Below, one piece after another: positions 10,927 through 22,289 of a stretch of 64,000 bases of DNA. Positions within the stretch are counted from its first letter, which is position 1. Each line of letters begins with the position of its first letter. A program made the translations under genes and the position numbers. A model generated the notes under the pieces. It was not told the DNA's origin, made no database searches, and was given only the letters and a program-made list of their open reading frames with translations. The DNA is from Ancistrus triradiatus. Taxonomy: Eukaryota > Chordata > Actinopteri > Siluriformes > Loricariidae. The DNA lies in NCBI GenBank assembly GCA_025084515.1, contig JAJAGP010000367.1:264501-328500 (forward strand), in the 5' to 3' direction.

Positions 10927-12304
10927 TGTGGTAGTGTGGTCATAAGCGGCCAAGGGAGGTGATAGGAAACACAGTCGTCCAAATCTTCGGCTGATTGATG
11001 CTTGCTTTATTATTCTTTCATTCATCCCATTAAAATACAGGTCAGCAAAACCACATGTGAAATTTTCATAAGCCGCTCCAACACGCAAGCGAAGTAAACA
11101 AAGTTCCCGTTTGCACTTTGCTAGTGCCCTTTTGCGATATCCGCCAATAAAGCTTCCAAGCTACACACAGCGTAAATCATCGTAAAATAACGCGGAAATT
11201 GGAAAAATCACCCGCCCCCTCAGCATTTCCACCATATCCTTTCAAACTTCCCAAACGAAGAAAAAAAAAAAACTCCCCACAAAGGACTTAACACCCCCTT
11301 TCCAACTTGGCTTCCCACCTATTGTATGGTAAAGTCCATTCCCCTCTGGAGTCACCCCCCACCCTGCACAAAGCCCACATAAAATCTCAGCTAAGACCCT
11401 CACATCAACCAAAATACCTACCTCGTCATTCAGCATTTACCCACTTAACCCGATTTCCTCATTACTATAAACCGTTCGCCTATATTTACTCACTACCTTA
11501 AACATTCGCCTATGCCATGTTCTCTACACCCCCTCCGCGATCTCACATAGTTTACTCCTAACTCTGAATATGCGTTCCTGTCACGCGCAGCGGCAGCGCG
11601 CACCGGCATATGGACCTATCAGGGAGTCCCCCTGCGATCATCGTGATTGCGTTCAGCCGTGGGACGACCTATAAAGGCACAACCGCGAGAGACCCACCTC
11701 GCGGTTCAACAAGTGTACTCCGTGCCCGGCGCGTTCCGTCACGCCGCACCACTCGTCCTCGCATTCCTCCGCTATTATTCCGCTCATCGCCGCGTTCCGT
11801 CGCGCCTCTATGTTCAGGTATTGCCCGTTTAGTTCCGTTCCGTGTTTCTGTCTTTTGCACCCGTTTAGTGTTTATATTCTGTTTGTTTTTCCTACCCGCT
11901 TTCGGTTCCCGTTCACGCCCGTTTTCGGCTTCAGCCTAGTTTATGTTTTCCACCCGTTTTCGGCTATTGCCTGTTTCTGTTCGCTGTGTCTCCCTCTGTT
12001 CTAATAAAGCTCCCTTAGCTGAATACCTGCGCTCGCCTCCTGCTTCCCATCCGCCTCCCGCCGTTACAGTTCCTGGAGCATGCCCTCCCAAGAAATGGAT
12101 CTCCCCATAACAAATATATAGCCGTCATTTAAATACATAATCACCCTTAAACACGAATCAACCTGTACCCAAATCACAATAATTATTGATAGAAGCCCCC
12201 GAAACCTACATGAAAAAAAAAATCATGCATAAACATAGCTAACAACTATAACACCACTAAATGGGCAACAAGTGATGACGTCACCACATATGCTTGTCAT
12301 CACA
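10927..12304. mobile_element. LTR-like insertion (TG...CA ends) in gypsy integrase
   Basis: The insert begins TGTGGTAGTG and ends CATCACA, flanked by the 5-base direct repeat AGGGC at 10922-10926 and 12305-12309. The two halves of the gypsy integrase core rejoin across it. Without the nested solo LTR it would be about 0.88 kb. The terminal dinucleotides and the 5-base duplication suggest a solo LTR; its family is unknown. Confidence 0.65.
11579..12068 (+). mobile_element. Solo LTR, 490 bases, nested
   Basis: It begins TGTCACGCGCAGCGG and ends CGCCGTTACA, with the 5-base duplication GTTCC at 11574-11578 and 12069-12073. A TATA-like CTATAAAGG at about 11669 and a polyadenylation signal CTAATAAAGC near 12001 set the plus orientation. 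The TGTCACG start and GTTACA end resemble the LTR at 36074-36512, but the body differs. Confidence 0.8.
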
Positions 12305-12589
12305 AGGGCAATGAGGCAAATGGTCTTGAAAAAACGATCAATCACTGTGAGTATGACAGTATTGCTATTGGACTCGGGGAACCCCGTGATGAATTCCATA
12401 GCAACATGCGACCAAGGACGGCCCGAGGCCAGCAGGGGCTGGAGTAGTCCAGATGGGGGCTGGTGCTGGGCCTTACTGTGGGCACAGGTCGGGCAGGCGG
12501 CCACGAACTGCCTGACATCCGTCTCCATCTGGGGCCACCAGAAGTACCTCTTGAGGAGGGCAAACGTCCGATGATTACCTGGCACTTTC

Positions 12590-14250
12590 TTGGTTTAAAT
12601 CTTACGTGACCAACCGGTACCAGTTTGTTCATGTAAATAATCTATGTTCTAAGCTCTCAAAAGTGATGTATGGCATGCCTCAGGGGTCAGTGCATGGCCC
12701 GCTTTTATTATCTCTGTACATGCTGCCACTAGGCTCAGTTATTCGTAAACATCGCATTAGTTTCCACTGCTATGCAGATGATACACAGCTGTACATATCA
12801 GCCAAACCAAATGACGGCAATCAGTAAAATTGAGGATTGTGCAAAGGAAAAAAAAAATTTGATGTCAATTACTTTTTTCTCACTTAATTCAGATAAAACT
12901 GAGGTTTTATTAGTTGGACTCAAGGCTGTGAGAGACAGGTTGGCTACATCTATCCTAAATCTAGATGGCTGTTCAGTATGGCCCAGTCGATCTGTAAAAA
13001 ACTTAGGTGTCATATTTGATTCAGATCTCTCCTTTGATGAGCACATGAGCAACATCACTCGAATTGGTTTCTTTCAATTATGTAAAATTTCAAAACTTAG
13101 AAATATCCTCTATTTTAATGGTGGGGAGAAATTGATTCATGCGTTTATAACCTCAAGGTTGGTTTACTGTAACGCCTTACTTACTGGATGCTCTAGTAAA
13201 TCTATAAATAAACTTCAGTTAGTACAGAATGCAGCCGCCCGAGTGCTAACTCGAACTAGAAAATTTGATCATATCACTCCTGTTCTATCATCACTACACT
13301 GGTTACCAGTTAAATTCCGCATTGATTACAAAATATTTCTTATAACTTATAAAGTTCTACATGGCCTGGCCCCACATTATCTGAGTGAACTCTTAGAGTC
13401 TTATAATCCAGCATGTCTGCTTCATTCGCAGGGTGCAGGACTTCTTTTATTTCCTAGAATTAAAAAAGTCACAGCAAGGGAAAAAGCTTTCTCATACATG
13501 GCCCCCCAACTATGGAATAAACTTCCCACTTTAGTTGAAGACTCAGACACTCTAAATTTTTAAGTCTAGGCTAAAGACATACTTATTTGCGCAGGCTTTT
13601 GGCTAGATTTAGACTGGGATGCATGGCTTGGGTCGCTTGGCCGCAGTTTGGAGTCACGTCTGGCCTGCCTGCCTTGCCATGCCCTGTCCTTTAGCCAGGA
13701 GAGTCAGATGAGCGGTCTGGCTGAACTGGGCTTGGGTCCTCGTGATCTTGACTCATGCATCCTTGCCTTAGACTAAGGGCAGAGCTGGGGGTTCATAGTC
13801 AAAGAGTCTTATTGTGATCAGAGACATTGGGTTGCTGTCTTCTGCCTCCCGTGGGGTTGCCAATGTCTCATGTGATCCCTCTTGGGTGTGTTTCCTACCA
13901 GTTCTCCTCTTTCTAGCTATGCTGCTATAACTAATGCTGCCGGACTCTCATGCTACACTTGGCATCAGTGATTGTTAATAGACAATGTGCTCTTAATCAA
14001 TAACAAATTACATTTCCTGTTTTCTGTCCGAGCTGTGTTCCTGTGCCGGTTCCAGTCCCACACATGATGTTCATCCGCTCCGGCTTCACTCAGGCTGTTC
14101 CCTTCATCCGCTCCGGTCCCACCATGCCCGGGTCGCACCGGGGGGCGGTGGCTCTCTCCCTTCTCCGGTTGGCTGGGGACGAAGTGCTGCCAAGGACTTT
14201 CCTGCTTAGCTCTAGCCACAGCTACGTCTCAATTCTACTCTCACAAAATT
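12590..14250 (+). mobile_element. L2-clade LINE, 5' truncated
   Basis: The RT part reads LSWFKSYVTNRYQFVHVNN, MPQGSVHGPLLLSLYMLPLG and FHCYADDTQLYISAKP (catalytic YADD intact), then after a frameshift LNSDKTEVLLVGLKAVRDRL, HAFITSRLVYCNALLTG and ITPVLSSLHWLPVKFRID. The ORF ends at 13563. The 3' region (13964-14070) matches the LINE end at 43793. It abuts the gypsy fragment. It is broken by at least one frameshift and is 5' truncated. Confidence 0.9.
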
Positions 14251-14259
14251 AGCAATAAT

Positions 14260-15275
14260 TCTGGAAACTCAAGACAGCTGTTTTCTACACTTAAGCCACT
14301 TATTGAAACCCCAAACCCACACATGCAGTGACCACACAGAGGAGCAGTGTAACAGGTTTATGACATGCTTCTCCAATAAGGTAATATCCATTCGCTCTGC
14401 CTTTTCGTTACCTTCCAGACCTCCACCAGTCATACAGACTCCAGAGCCATACTCTCTCACTTCACTGACACCACACAGAAAGAGGTACAGAAATATATTC
14501 AGAAAATGAAGCCCTCCACATGTTCACTTGATCCTCTCCCAACAGCACTAATAAAAGCAAACAACTCCATTATCACCACCTCTCCAAAATCTCCTTCCTC
14601 CATCTCAAAAACATAGCAAAACTCCACCCATCCCTCTCCCAACTGGACGCTGAAAAACTGGTCCATGCCTTTGTCTCCTCCAGGCTGGACTATTGCAATG
14701 CTCTTCTTCCCGGGATCCCTGGCAGGAGCCTGCAGAAGTTTCAGCAGATCTAGAACTGTGCCACCAGGATCCTGATGAGGAGGCGCAAATACGACCACAT
14801 CACAGCCGTTCTACAAACTCTACACTGGCTACCCTTCCACTACAGAATCCAATACAAACTCTGCCTTCTCACTCACCAATGTCTACATGGAAATGCCCCG
14901 CCCTACCTCAAAGAGCTCCTACTCCGCACAATACCTCAAGATATCTTCGTTCAACATACACCCACTGCCTTCAACAGCCCCGAACCAAACTCTGTTGCCC
15001 CACGTCTGTGGAATGCCCTGCCAGACTCCCTGAGGGCACCACAGAGCGTGGAGTCTTTTAAAAAACTATTGAAAACTTTTTTATTCAAAAAGCCCTATTA
15101 GGACATTTTTCATCTCTATGTTGTGTGTATTTTTGTTGCTTTTATCTACTTGTTTCTAAATGTTTGCCTCTGATTTTAGTGCCTTTTACGCTGTAGCACT
15201 TTGACATTTCTTTGAAATGTAAGGTGCATTATAAATAAAATGTATTATTATTATTATTATTATTATTAGACTCAG
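14260..15275 (+). mobile_element. Second L2-like LINE with (ATT)n tail, internally deleted
   Basis: RT-upstream sequence (NRFMTCFSNKVISIRSAF; KMKPSTCSLDPLPTALIK) jumps at about 14560 to the C-terminal part (LDAEKLVHAFVSSRLDYCNA; HITAVLQTLHWLPFHYRIQY; WNALPDSLRAPQSVESFKKL). The catalytic core is therefore missing. The 3' end shows AAATGTAAGGTGCATTATAAA followed by ATT repeats at about 15240-15270, a usual L2 tail. Confidence 0.87.
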
Positions 15276-15289
15276 GATCCTGGATCCCC

Positions 15290-16850
15290 ACAGTGTATAT
15301 TAACAATCACTGATGCCATGTGTAGCATGAGACCCCGGCAGCATTAGCTATAGCAGCATAGCTAGAAAGAGGAGAGCTGGTAGGTAACACAGCCAAGAGG
15401 GATCACATAAGACATCGGCAGCCCCACGAGCGGCAGAAGACAGCAACCCAATGTCTCTGATCACCATAAGGCTCTTTGACTATGAACCCCCAGCTCTGCC
15501 CTTAGTCTAAGGCAAGGATGCATGAGTCAAGATCAAGAGGACCCAAGCCCAATTCAGCCAGACCACCCACCCGACACTGCTGGCTAACAGATGAGGCAGG
15601 CAGGCCAGACATGACTCCAAACTCTGGCCCCAGTGACCCGAGCCATGCATCCAAGTCTAAATCTAGTCAAAAGCCTGCGCAAATAAGTATGTCTTCAGCC
15701 TAGACTTAAAATTTTGGAGAGTGTCTCAGTCTCGAACGAAAGTGGGTTGTTTATTCCATAGCTGGGGGGCATGTATGAGAAAGCCTTTCCCCCTACTATG
15801 ACTTTTATAATTCTAGGAACTAAAAGAAATGCTGCACCTTGCAAACGAAGTAGATGAGCTGGATTGTAAAACTCTAAGAGTTCACTCAGATAATGTGGGG
15901 CCAGGCCATGTAGAGCTTTCTAAGTTATAAGAAGTATTTTGTAATCAATGTGGAATTTAACTGGTTAGCAGTGTATGATAATAGAACAGGACTGATATGA
16001 TCAAATTTTCTAGTTCAAGTAAGCACTCGGACGGCTGCATTCTGAAGTAATTGAAGTATATTTATAGAGTATCCAGTAAGTAAGGCGTTACAGTAATCCA
16101 ACCTTGAGGTTATAAACGCATGAACCAGTTTCTCTGCATCATTAAAAGAGAGGATATTTCTAAATTTAACGATATTACATAATTGAAAGAAAGCAATTCG
16201 AGTGATTCTGCTAATGTGCACATCAAAGGGGAGATCTGAATCAAATGTGACACCTAAGTTTTTTACAGATGGACTGGGCAATACTGCATAGCCATCTAGA
16301 TTTAGTATAGATGTAGCCAACCTGTCTCTCACAGCCTTGGGTCCCACTAATAGAACCTCAGTTTTATCTGAGTTAAGTAAAAGAAAATGTAATAACATCA
16401 AATCTTTCTTGTAATAACATCAAAATTATTTCCATTACACAGTCCTCAAATTTGTTGATTGTAAGGCTGTCATTTGGTTTGGCCGATATGTGTATCATCT
16501 GCATAGCAGTGGAAACTAATGCGATGTTTACGAATAACTGAGCCTAGTGGCAGCATGTACAGAGAGAATGAAAGTGGGCCAAGCACTGACCTCTGAAACA
16601 CGCCATACTTCACTTTTGAGAGCTTAGACCTTAGATTATTTATGTGAACAATCTGGTACCGGTCGGTTAAGTAGGATTTAAACCAAGAAAGTGCTAATCC
16701 CTTAATAGCTACAGTATTTTGTAGTCTGTTTAGTAAAACATCATGATCTATAGTGTCAAACGCTGCACTTAAATCTAACAAAACAAGAACAGAAACACAT
16801 CCCTTTGTAGGGTTTTTAGGTCTGACATTATCAGAGCTCTTATTAACCCT
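15290..16850 (-). mobile_element. L2-clade LINE, inverted relative to 12590-14250
   Basis: The minus strand reads VLLDLSAAFDTIDHDVLLNR, ALSWFKSYLTDRYQIVHINN, then FQRSVLGPLSFSLYMLPLG where PQGS is expected, and FHCYADDT. It continues from 16401 with LNSDKTEVLLVGPKAVRDRL and HAFITSRLDYCNALLTG. It is clearly the same subfamily as 12590-14250. Together they form a long imperfect inverted repeat around the third LINE. Frames are broken. Confidence 0.88.
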
Positions 16851-18535
16851 CTGCGGCTCTATGACCAAAGACGGAAATAGGACGCAGTCGAAGGATAGAT
16901 GCGTGTTATTATTGTTATGATCTGACTCCAATTTAGTTTAATATCTGACTCCAAATTCTATATAGTTTTTAGATGTGTGGGTAAAGAGTCCCAGCATTCA
17001 CTTTAATAGTTTAATCTCCTATTAATATGTTACTCTAGTTCAGAGGCTCATACCGACGAGCAAATTCAGTGTATATTATATAACGCAATATTACACCTTA
17101 TTTAAGTCTGTCAGAGGTCGGTTATAACGTGTCTAGTGTATTAATGCATTGTTAGTTCAGAGGTTTTTTATCAACGTGCCAGCTAGAATCATATCAAGAT
17201 CTAGTCTTTTACATATGACAGAGGTTGACCATTAATACGTCTAACTATATAGCTTTCACGAGATCTATTATTACACATACATTATCTGTCTAGAAAGGAC
17301 TACTAGAAGACTAATATAAAGAAAGGAGTAACAGTAAATTTATTATAAAGATAATAGTAATACAGAATACAGATAATAATAATACAAAATACAGAAAGTA
17401 AAGACATCACAAATAATATAAACGTACAAGAGATGATTGATCGTGATGGTAACGAGTGTCGGCCTCTGGAGAAGTTCTGTGTGAGTTGTTCGTGAAATCT
17501 TAACTAAGGCCCTTTTTTTGGTTCTGTAGCTACATATCTTTATACTATTTAGGAACTTTTGATCTAACAAAAGGACAAAGTTATCACATGGGTGTCCGCT
17601 GACTGTAACAATATGTAATTTGCATACAGGTTGGCGTGTATGTCTTGAGGTACACAGTCCTGTTTGAGATGGTAATTCAGTTAGTTACCGTATGGGTGTT
17701 GGTCAGCTGAAACAATCATTCTTATCTGTCTGAGGTGAGAGTGGAAGACCCCATATTGTTGGGAATGACCGCACCTTTGGTTTGAGGAAATGACACTCTT
17801 CTCAGTCCAGGCAAATGGTGTCTCATATGATCGAAAATGAGTGCCCGTTCTGTGCATTATCGTGCAACCATTGTACAGCGCTGTATGTATCACCACTTTG
17901 GTCTCCTTGAAATATGGATCTCATAGGTATAGAATAATTGCATTTTTTCCTACACCTTATCTGAGGACTTGGCACTTGTTATGGTTCCCACTGACCATGT
18001 TGTTTGTTATCACAAATAACACACTAGAGCTCACATATTAACTCCACTAAATCTAAAAGTTTATATCATAAATTTAATAGCCCTGTGGCCTTGAGTATAA
18101 AAGAGTTCTTCCTTTTGTTTGTACTCTTTACCATTGGGAGCAACAGGATTAAATACACATCCCCATCTAGAATCTAACCCCAACCAAAGCTTTTGTTTGA
18201 ACATACATCACGCTTTTGAGTTGCAAGCACCTGTTCCAACACAATGAAAATACCCATTTCAAAGACTTCTAACCAGTTCAGAGCAGATATGGACCTCGGT
18301 ATACGGAATTCGCCAGGTTTTGAACGTCAGTAACTTTTTCCTTATGCAAACAGGAGATTTTCATTATGCTGTTTAATTTACTGCCAGTACTGCTGAATCA
18401 GGATATAATTATTTTCATTTTTACATTTTATTTCAGATATTTTTAGTTGAAATCATTTTAATCAAGTTCTTAAACACTGACACAGAACTAACAAGTTTGT
18501 TACACAAAGTAAGGTAGGTAGTAGATTAAAGTTGT
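16851..18535. other. Unclassified AT-rich sequence
   Basis: No coherent reading frame was recognised. The segment starts TTAACCCTCTGCGGCTC, which recalls piggyBac-type ends, but I found no matching right end. Some stretches may be an old LTR. Confidence 0.3.
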
Positions 18536-18727
18536 TTACATGTCAGATGTAAATAGTTTTCCACAGCTGACATCCAATTAGATGGTTCCGTCAACCCATT
18601 ACATCTCTGTACGTCCTCAAAATGGGCTTGGAGGCCATCATCTCCACAGAGCCTGAAGGACAACTCTGCAACAAAATGGCTCAGTTTGTCCTTTACTAGT
18701 GGAAAGCCACAGTCTCGTCCACCAAAC
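18536..18727 (-). CDS. Candidate terminal exon, function unknown
   Basis: A pyrimidine-rich acceptor (TTTCCCATCTATACTGCAG) precedes an open 192-base stretch that ends in TAA. It encodes about 64 residues, including FGGRDCGFPLVKDKLSHFVA and EDVQRCNGLTEPSNW. The Cys-rich, balanced composition looks coding. It lies downstream on the same strand of the decayed integrase-core gene and may be its last exon or belong to an unrelated gene. I do not recognise the family. Confidence 0.35.
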
Positions 18728-18879
18728 CTGCAGTATAGATGGGAAACAGTAAAAATACTTTACAGCTACTAAAATCAAATAACAACCATTATGTGTTGAA
18801 AAGAAGTATGTAATGTTAGATGCAATAAAGTGTTTACCTTCAGGTTACATTGTAAAGAAATTGAACCTTCTCTTCAGTG

Positions 18880-19370
18880 CACATTTCACATCAAACAACT
18901 CCTGGAGGGGAGCGACGGCATGAGAGGGAGAGAGACGGAACCGAGGCTCAAAGCAGCCACAAGAAACCCGGCGAAAATAAAAGGAAATAAACAAAATCTG
19001 TCCCTACTCTATCTAGGGCCCTATCTTACCGGGCTACCTCCTGATATTCCCCGTCTGGGGATCTTGATAACCCCAGAACATACCACTGTCCCTCAAAAAG
19101 CTCAGACAAACCAAAAGGCAGGTGTCCGGAAGGCTGTTAATAGGCAGGGTGAGCGCGTGCATGCATCGGGCTGCCAGAGCACTGAATAGTGCAATACGAT
19201 AGCAATGGTGCGACTGATAGGCTCAAACCCAGGTGTCGCAGATTTTAGAGATTAAAGCCCAGTAAAGGCTGACGCACGCGTGATCGCGCTGCAGGTGATC
19301 ACACAGCCAAGTGTGAGTCAATGCTTGCCTTTAGCGGCCAAAGCATGACTCCTAATAGTACCAAGCACAT
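18880..19370. other. Unassigned GC-rich segment
   Basis: This is more GC-rich than its surroundings and lies inside what would be an intron of the integrase-core gene. A 119-codon plus-strand frame (18830-19189) shows no recognisable domain. It is possibly an unrecognised insertion. Confidence 0.3.
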
Positions 19371-19384
19371 TTGTTCATGGCTAC

Positions 19385-20165
19385 CATTAAAATGATGTCT
19401 CTACCTCAGGTTACTTAGAAGATCCATCCAAAACTGCGCCCTAAACATAAAACTACTAAAATGAGGGACTGATTACTCTGTTAAATTTATTCAAAGGAAA
19501 AAACATTTCAAATGTATTTTAATAATGTAACCTACATCTGTCAAACAAGCTGCATAATGAAATTAAAACATGGTTTTAAACATCCTTTTGTTTTCTGAAA
19601 TATGACCACCAGCTCTCAAATTCTCAGGTTTGAAGTAGATTACCCAATCATGTGTCTTCTAGGCTCCTGCAAAATAATTAGAATGTTCTGATCTCAGTGT
19701 ACAGTGGTTGCAACCATTGTTCAATTGTTTGTACCACAATCTGTGTGCAGACTTATTGGAAACACTTGGAACTTTGAGACACAATCCATGTAATTCTGAG
19801 CTATTACTCCAAGGTCATTGTTGCTTGCACCACACATCAGCCACATAATCTTTCAGGAGTAGCCATCGATACAGCCACTAATGGCCAGTCCATATGGTTT
19901 GAGTTTATTGTACCCATCACCATGACAAACATGGTGTGGCCCTAGAGAGTGGTAGACCCTATTTACAAGTCTTCTTCTTGAACATAGTTGAGTTCCTGTT
20001 GGGTCAAGCTCTCACAACATGAACATAGCATCTTGTCTTCTTACTGTTAAAGAATACTTTTGCCTTAACGTTTGACACTTTGCACGGTATCCATAGAGCT
20101 GACCGGGTCCTTTTAGCTCTTCTTCTATTGCAGCCCTTATGGTGGCTAAAGGTGAGTAATTCCTA
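19385..20165 (-). pseudogene. Decayed integrase-core (DDE) protein gene
   Basis: On the minus strand from about 20160: AAIEEELKGPGQLYGYRAKC, then RRLVNRVYHSLGPHHV, HGDGYNKLKPYGLAISGCID, ASNNDLGVIAQNYMDCVSKF and LHTDCGTNN. A later short match at 19385-19440 reads FWMDLLSNL and ends at a possible GTAGAG donor. This order matches fish and invertebrate proteins with an integrase core in which HxDGYDKLKPYG and a DxGTEN-like motif carry catalytic acids. Stop codons interrupt it, for example after CIDGYS and CGTNN. I infer a transposon-derived or domesticated integrase pseudogene; the exact family needs a profile search. Confidence 0.62.
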
Positions 20166-20261
20166 TTTCTACAATAAGTCTTATTAAATAATTTAATTAT
20201 TTTAATGAAAATGCATTTTAGCCAAGTAAATAAGTAATCTGTGATCTATATGTTACGCATT

Positions 20262-20520
20262 AGATCTTTTTACACCAACAGAACCAACAGAAGAATTTAG
20301 GCCCCTTTGTCATTTCTGGGGGCTTCCTCTCTGGGCTGAGCCTGGGGGGGAGTGAGGTAAACAAACAATTTTTAGTGTCTGTGACCTTCAACAAACAAAG
20401 GGCCTCCCTCGGTGCAGACACAAGTAATGGAACAGATCTGAATGGAAAAGACGATTCTGATGCTGGTACAGGAGCAAATGACCTTGGCACTGGCACAGGA
20501 ACAGGAACAGACGTCGGTGC
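20262..20520 (-). mobile_element. Third fragment of the gag-repeat LTR family (tail)
   Basis: The minus strand encodes PAPTSVPVPVPVPRSF, the same P-V-P-rich low complexity as the array at 38210-38490, then SLPPRLSPERKPPEM. That end aligns with the tail of the element at 36074-39600 in DNA: CCCAGAGAGGAAGCCCCCAG here against CCCAGAGAAAAAGCCCCCAG there. A G-rich CAAAGGGGCC follows. It is fused to a Tc1 fragment at about 20520. Confidence 0.5.
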
Positions 20521-21252
20521 TGGCACGCCTGGCACTGCAGAATCTGAGTCCCTCTGGGAGTAGTGTGTTACTGATGGTAGCCTTTGTTACTTTGGTCCCA
20601 GCTCTCTGCAGGTCATTCATCAGGTCCCTCCGTGTAGTTCTGGGATTTTTGCTCACCGTTTTCATGATCATTTTGACCCCATGGGATGAGATCTTGCGTG
20701 GAGTCCCAGATCGAGGGAGATTATCAATGGTCTTGTATGTCTTACATTTTCTTACAGTTGCTCCCACAGTTGATTTATTCAGACCAACCTGCTTGCCTAT
20801 TGAAGATTCACTCTTCCCAGCCTGGTGCAGGTCTACAATTTTCTTCCTGCTGTCCTTTGACAGCTCTTTGGTCTTGGCCATGGTTGAGTTTGGAGTCTGA
20901 CTGTTTGAGGCTGTGGACAGGTGTCTTTATACAGATAACGACGTCAAACAGGTGCCATTAATACAGGTAACGAGTGGAGGACAGAAGAGCTTCTTAAAGA
21001 AGAAGTTACGGATCTGTGAGAGCCTTGCAGAGAACATCTTGCTTGTTTGTGGGTGACCAAATACTTATTTTCCACCATAATTTGCAATTAAATTATTTAA
21101 AAATCCTACAATGTGATTTCCTGGATTTTTTTTCCTCATTTTGTCTCTCATAGTTGAAGAGTACCTATGATGAAAATTACAGACCTCACTCATCTTTCTA
21201 AGTAGGAGAACGTGCACCATCAGTGGCTGGCTAAATACTTTTTTGCCCCACC
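20520..21252 (-). mobile_element. Tc1/mariner fragment
   Basis: The minus strand starts at 20881 with MAKTKELSKDSRKKIVDLHQ, then VGLNKSTVGATVRK, LPRSGTPRKIS and NPRTTRRDLMNDL. This is the paired-type helix-turn-helix half of a Tc1 transposase, cut at about 20520. One terminal repeat is kept at 21053-21252, including CAAATACTTATTTTCCACC and TACTTTTTTGCCCCACC. The same terminal family recurs at 63930-64000. It cuts off the 3' end of the copy D B30.2 exon. Confidence 0.85.
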
Positions 21253-22289
21253 ATATGAGATCTGATCTCCACAACATAAAAGGAGACCAAACCCTCCTCG
21301 TAATCCACCAACACTGCCACTTTCTCCACCTTCTGTTTCAGCCTGAGAGGAACACAGTTATCAGTATTAGCCTCGTACTCATTCCCATTCCATAGACCCA
21401 TAGTCCAGAATCCATCCTGAGGACTTACAGTAATTCTCCCCTTCCTGTAAATGGACTTTCTGTCCACTCCTAGGCTGTTTCTCAATATGCGTGCTTCTCT
21501 GTACTTGTGTTCTTGTGAAACATCATCAATCGAAGCCCAAGTACTGTTCCATTCTAAGTTCGCATCTAACCAAGTACACTCCATATCCCGGATGTGTTCT
21601 CGATCCGCCCATATTATCGAGGATTCATCAGAGCAGACTTGTGCGGATTTGAACAGTGAAATATCCCACAATGCATTGCCAGATCAGTAATGGCGGATGA
21701 GAGGACTCCCAACTGGATGTATAATTTCTAAAGTAATACTGTTATTGTGACACAAAATGAAGTTATAAGTTTTTTAGGCGAGAATGTAGTTGTTTAAAAT
21801 TCAACTATGCGGTCAGTTTATCAAGATAAAGCTTACATAAAAAAATGCTCAGACGATTTCGGAGATGTGACGTAAAGATATTAACGTATTTATTATGCAT
21901 TATATTTATTATTTGTTCAGCCTGTATTCTAAATATGAATTGTCTGATATAAATTGAATTCCAGAATTAAATTCCTTTCTAAAATCAGACTTCTTTGGTG
22001 CTGGTGCTTGGTCCAACTTCCTAGTCCAGACTTGGGAAGTACACAAGTCCGAATTTCGCGTACTTGGTATTGAGAAATGGCCCTAGTGTCCACCATGTTT
22101 TCCCACTGACGTGAACCTTATAGTAAAATCTCCCTGAGGAGAAACCCTGCTTACCCAGAACAGCAAGATAAATAACCCTTTTTCCTGTATCAGGGAGATC
22201 CAGTCGTCTGTTTCCATCTCTCACATGTTTTCCATCTTCAGACAGGATGAGTTTACGATGAGCTGTATCAGGATCCAGAGTCACATCCA
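21253..22289 (-). pseudogene. Butyrophilin-like copy D, broken B30.2 exon
   Basis: The PRY part is at 22082-22289 (VDVTLDPDTAHRKLILSEDG; GKQGFSSGRFYYKVHV) and the SPRY part at 21253-21473 (SPQDGFWTMGLWNGNEYE; VLVDYEEGLVSF). A 608-base MITE splits the exon, and a Tc1 fragment removes the last 50 or so residues. The linker exon at 22537-22566 is kept. The upstream exons (TM, IgV, signal) are absent from this locus, where homology ends near 22945. No function is expected. Confidence 0.88.
21474..22081. mobile_element. MITE-like insertion in the B30.2 exon of copy D
   Basis: The ends form an inverted repeat: GCTGTTTCTCAATATG on the left, and GCCATTTCTCAATACC read inward from the right. The 5-base duplication CCTAG flanks it at 21469-21473 and 22082-22086. 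Removing it restores the homology with copies A and B. No transposase is present. The superfamily is not assigned. Confidence 0.78.

Larger units (their letters stand above)
10190..12600 (-). mobile_element. Ty3/gypsy pol fragment (integrase), split by an LTR-like insertion
   Basis: Read on the minus strand, 12600-12310 has the integrase zinc-binding and start of the core: RYFWWPQMETDVRQFVAACP, CAHSKAQHQPPSG, MEFITGFP and VILTVIDRF. The core continues at 10921-10640: PKLPTDAETASVLFDQ, HGIPLDIVSNRGPQFTSRVW, then GFHPEPKGQ. C-terminal gypsy motifs run to about 10190 (LSVRNIPP, RIINPSSTRLKLP, HPTFHILQIKPV). Between the two halves is the 10927-12304 insertion. Frame breaks are present; no reverse transcriptase remains here. 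Confidence 0.88.

Noticed and set aside
11610..12004. Several overlapping frames in the solo LTR
   Set aside because: GC-rich LTR sequence; no domain, and LTR signals explain it.
14693..15061. 122-codon frame overlapping the LINE
   Set aside because: Frame-shifted shadow of the L2 C-terminus at 14775-15101.
16851..18060. piggyBac element starting at TTAACCC
   Set aside because: No matching terminal repeat or second TTAA-flanked end and no transposase could be found.
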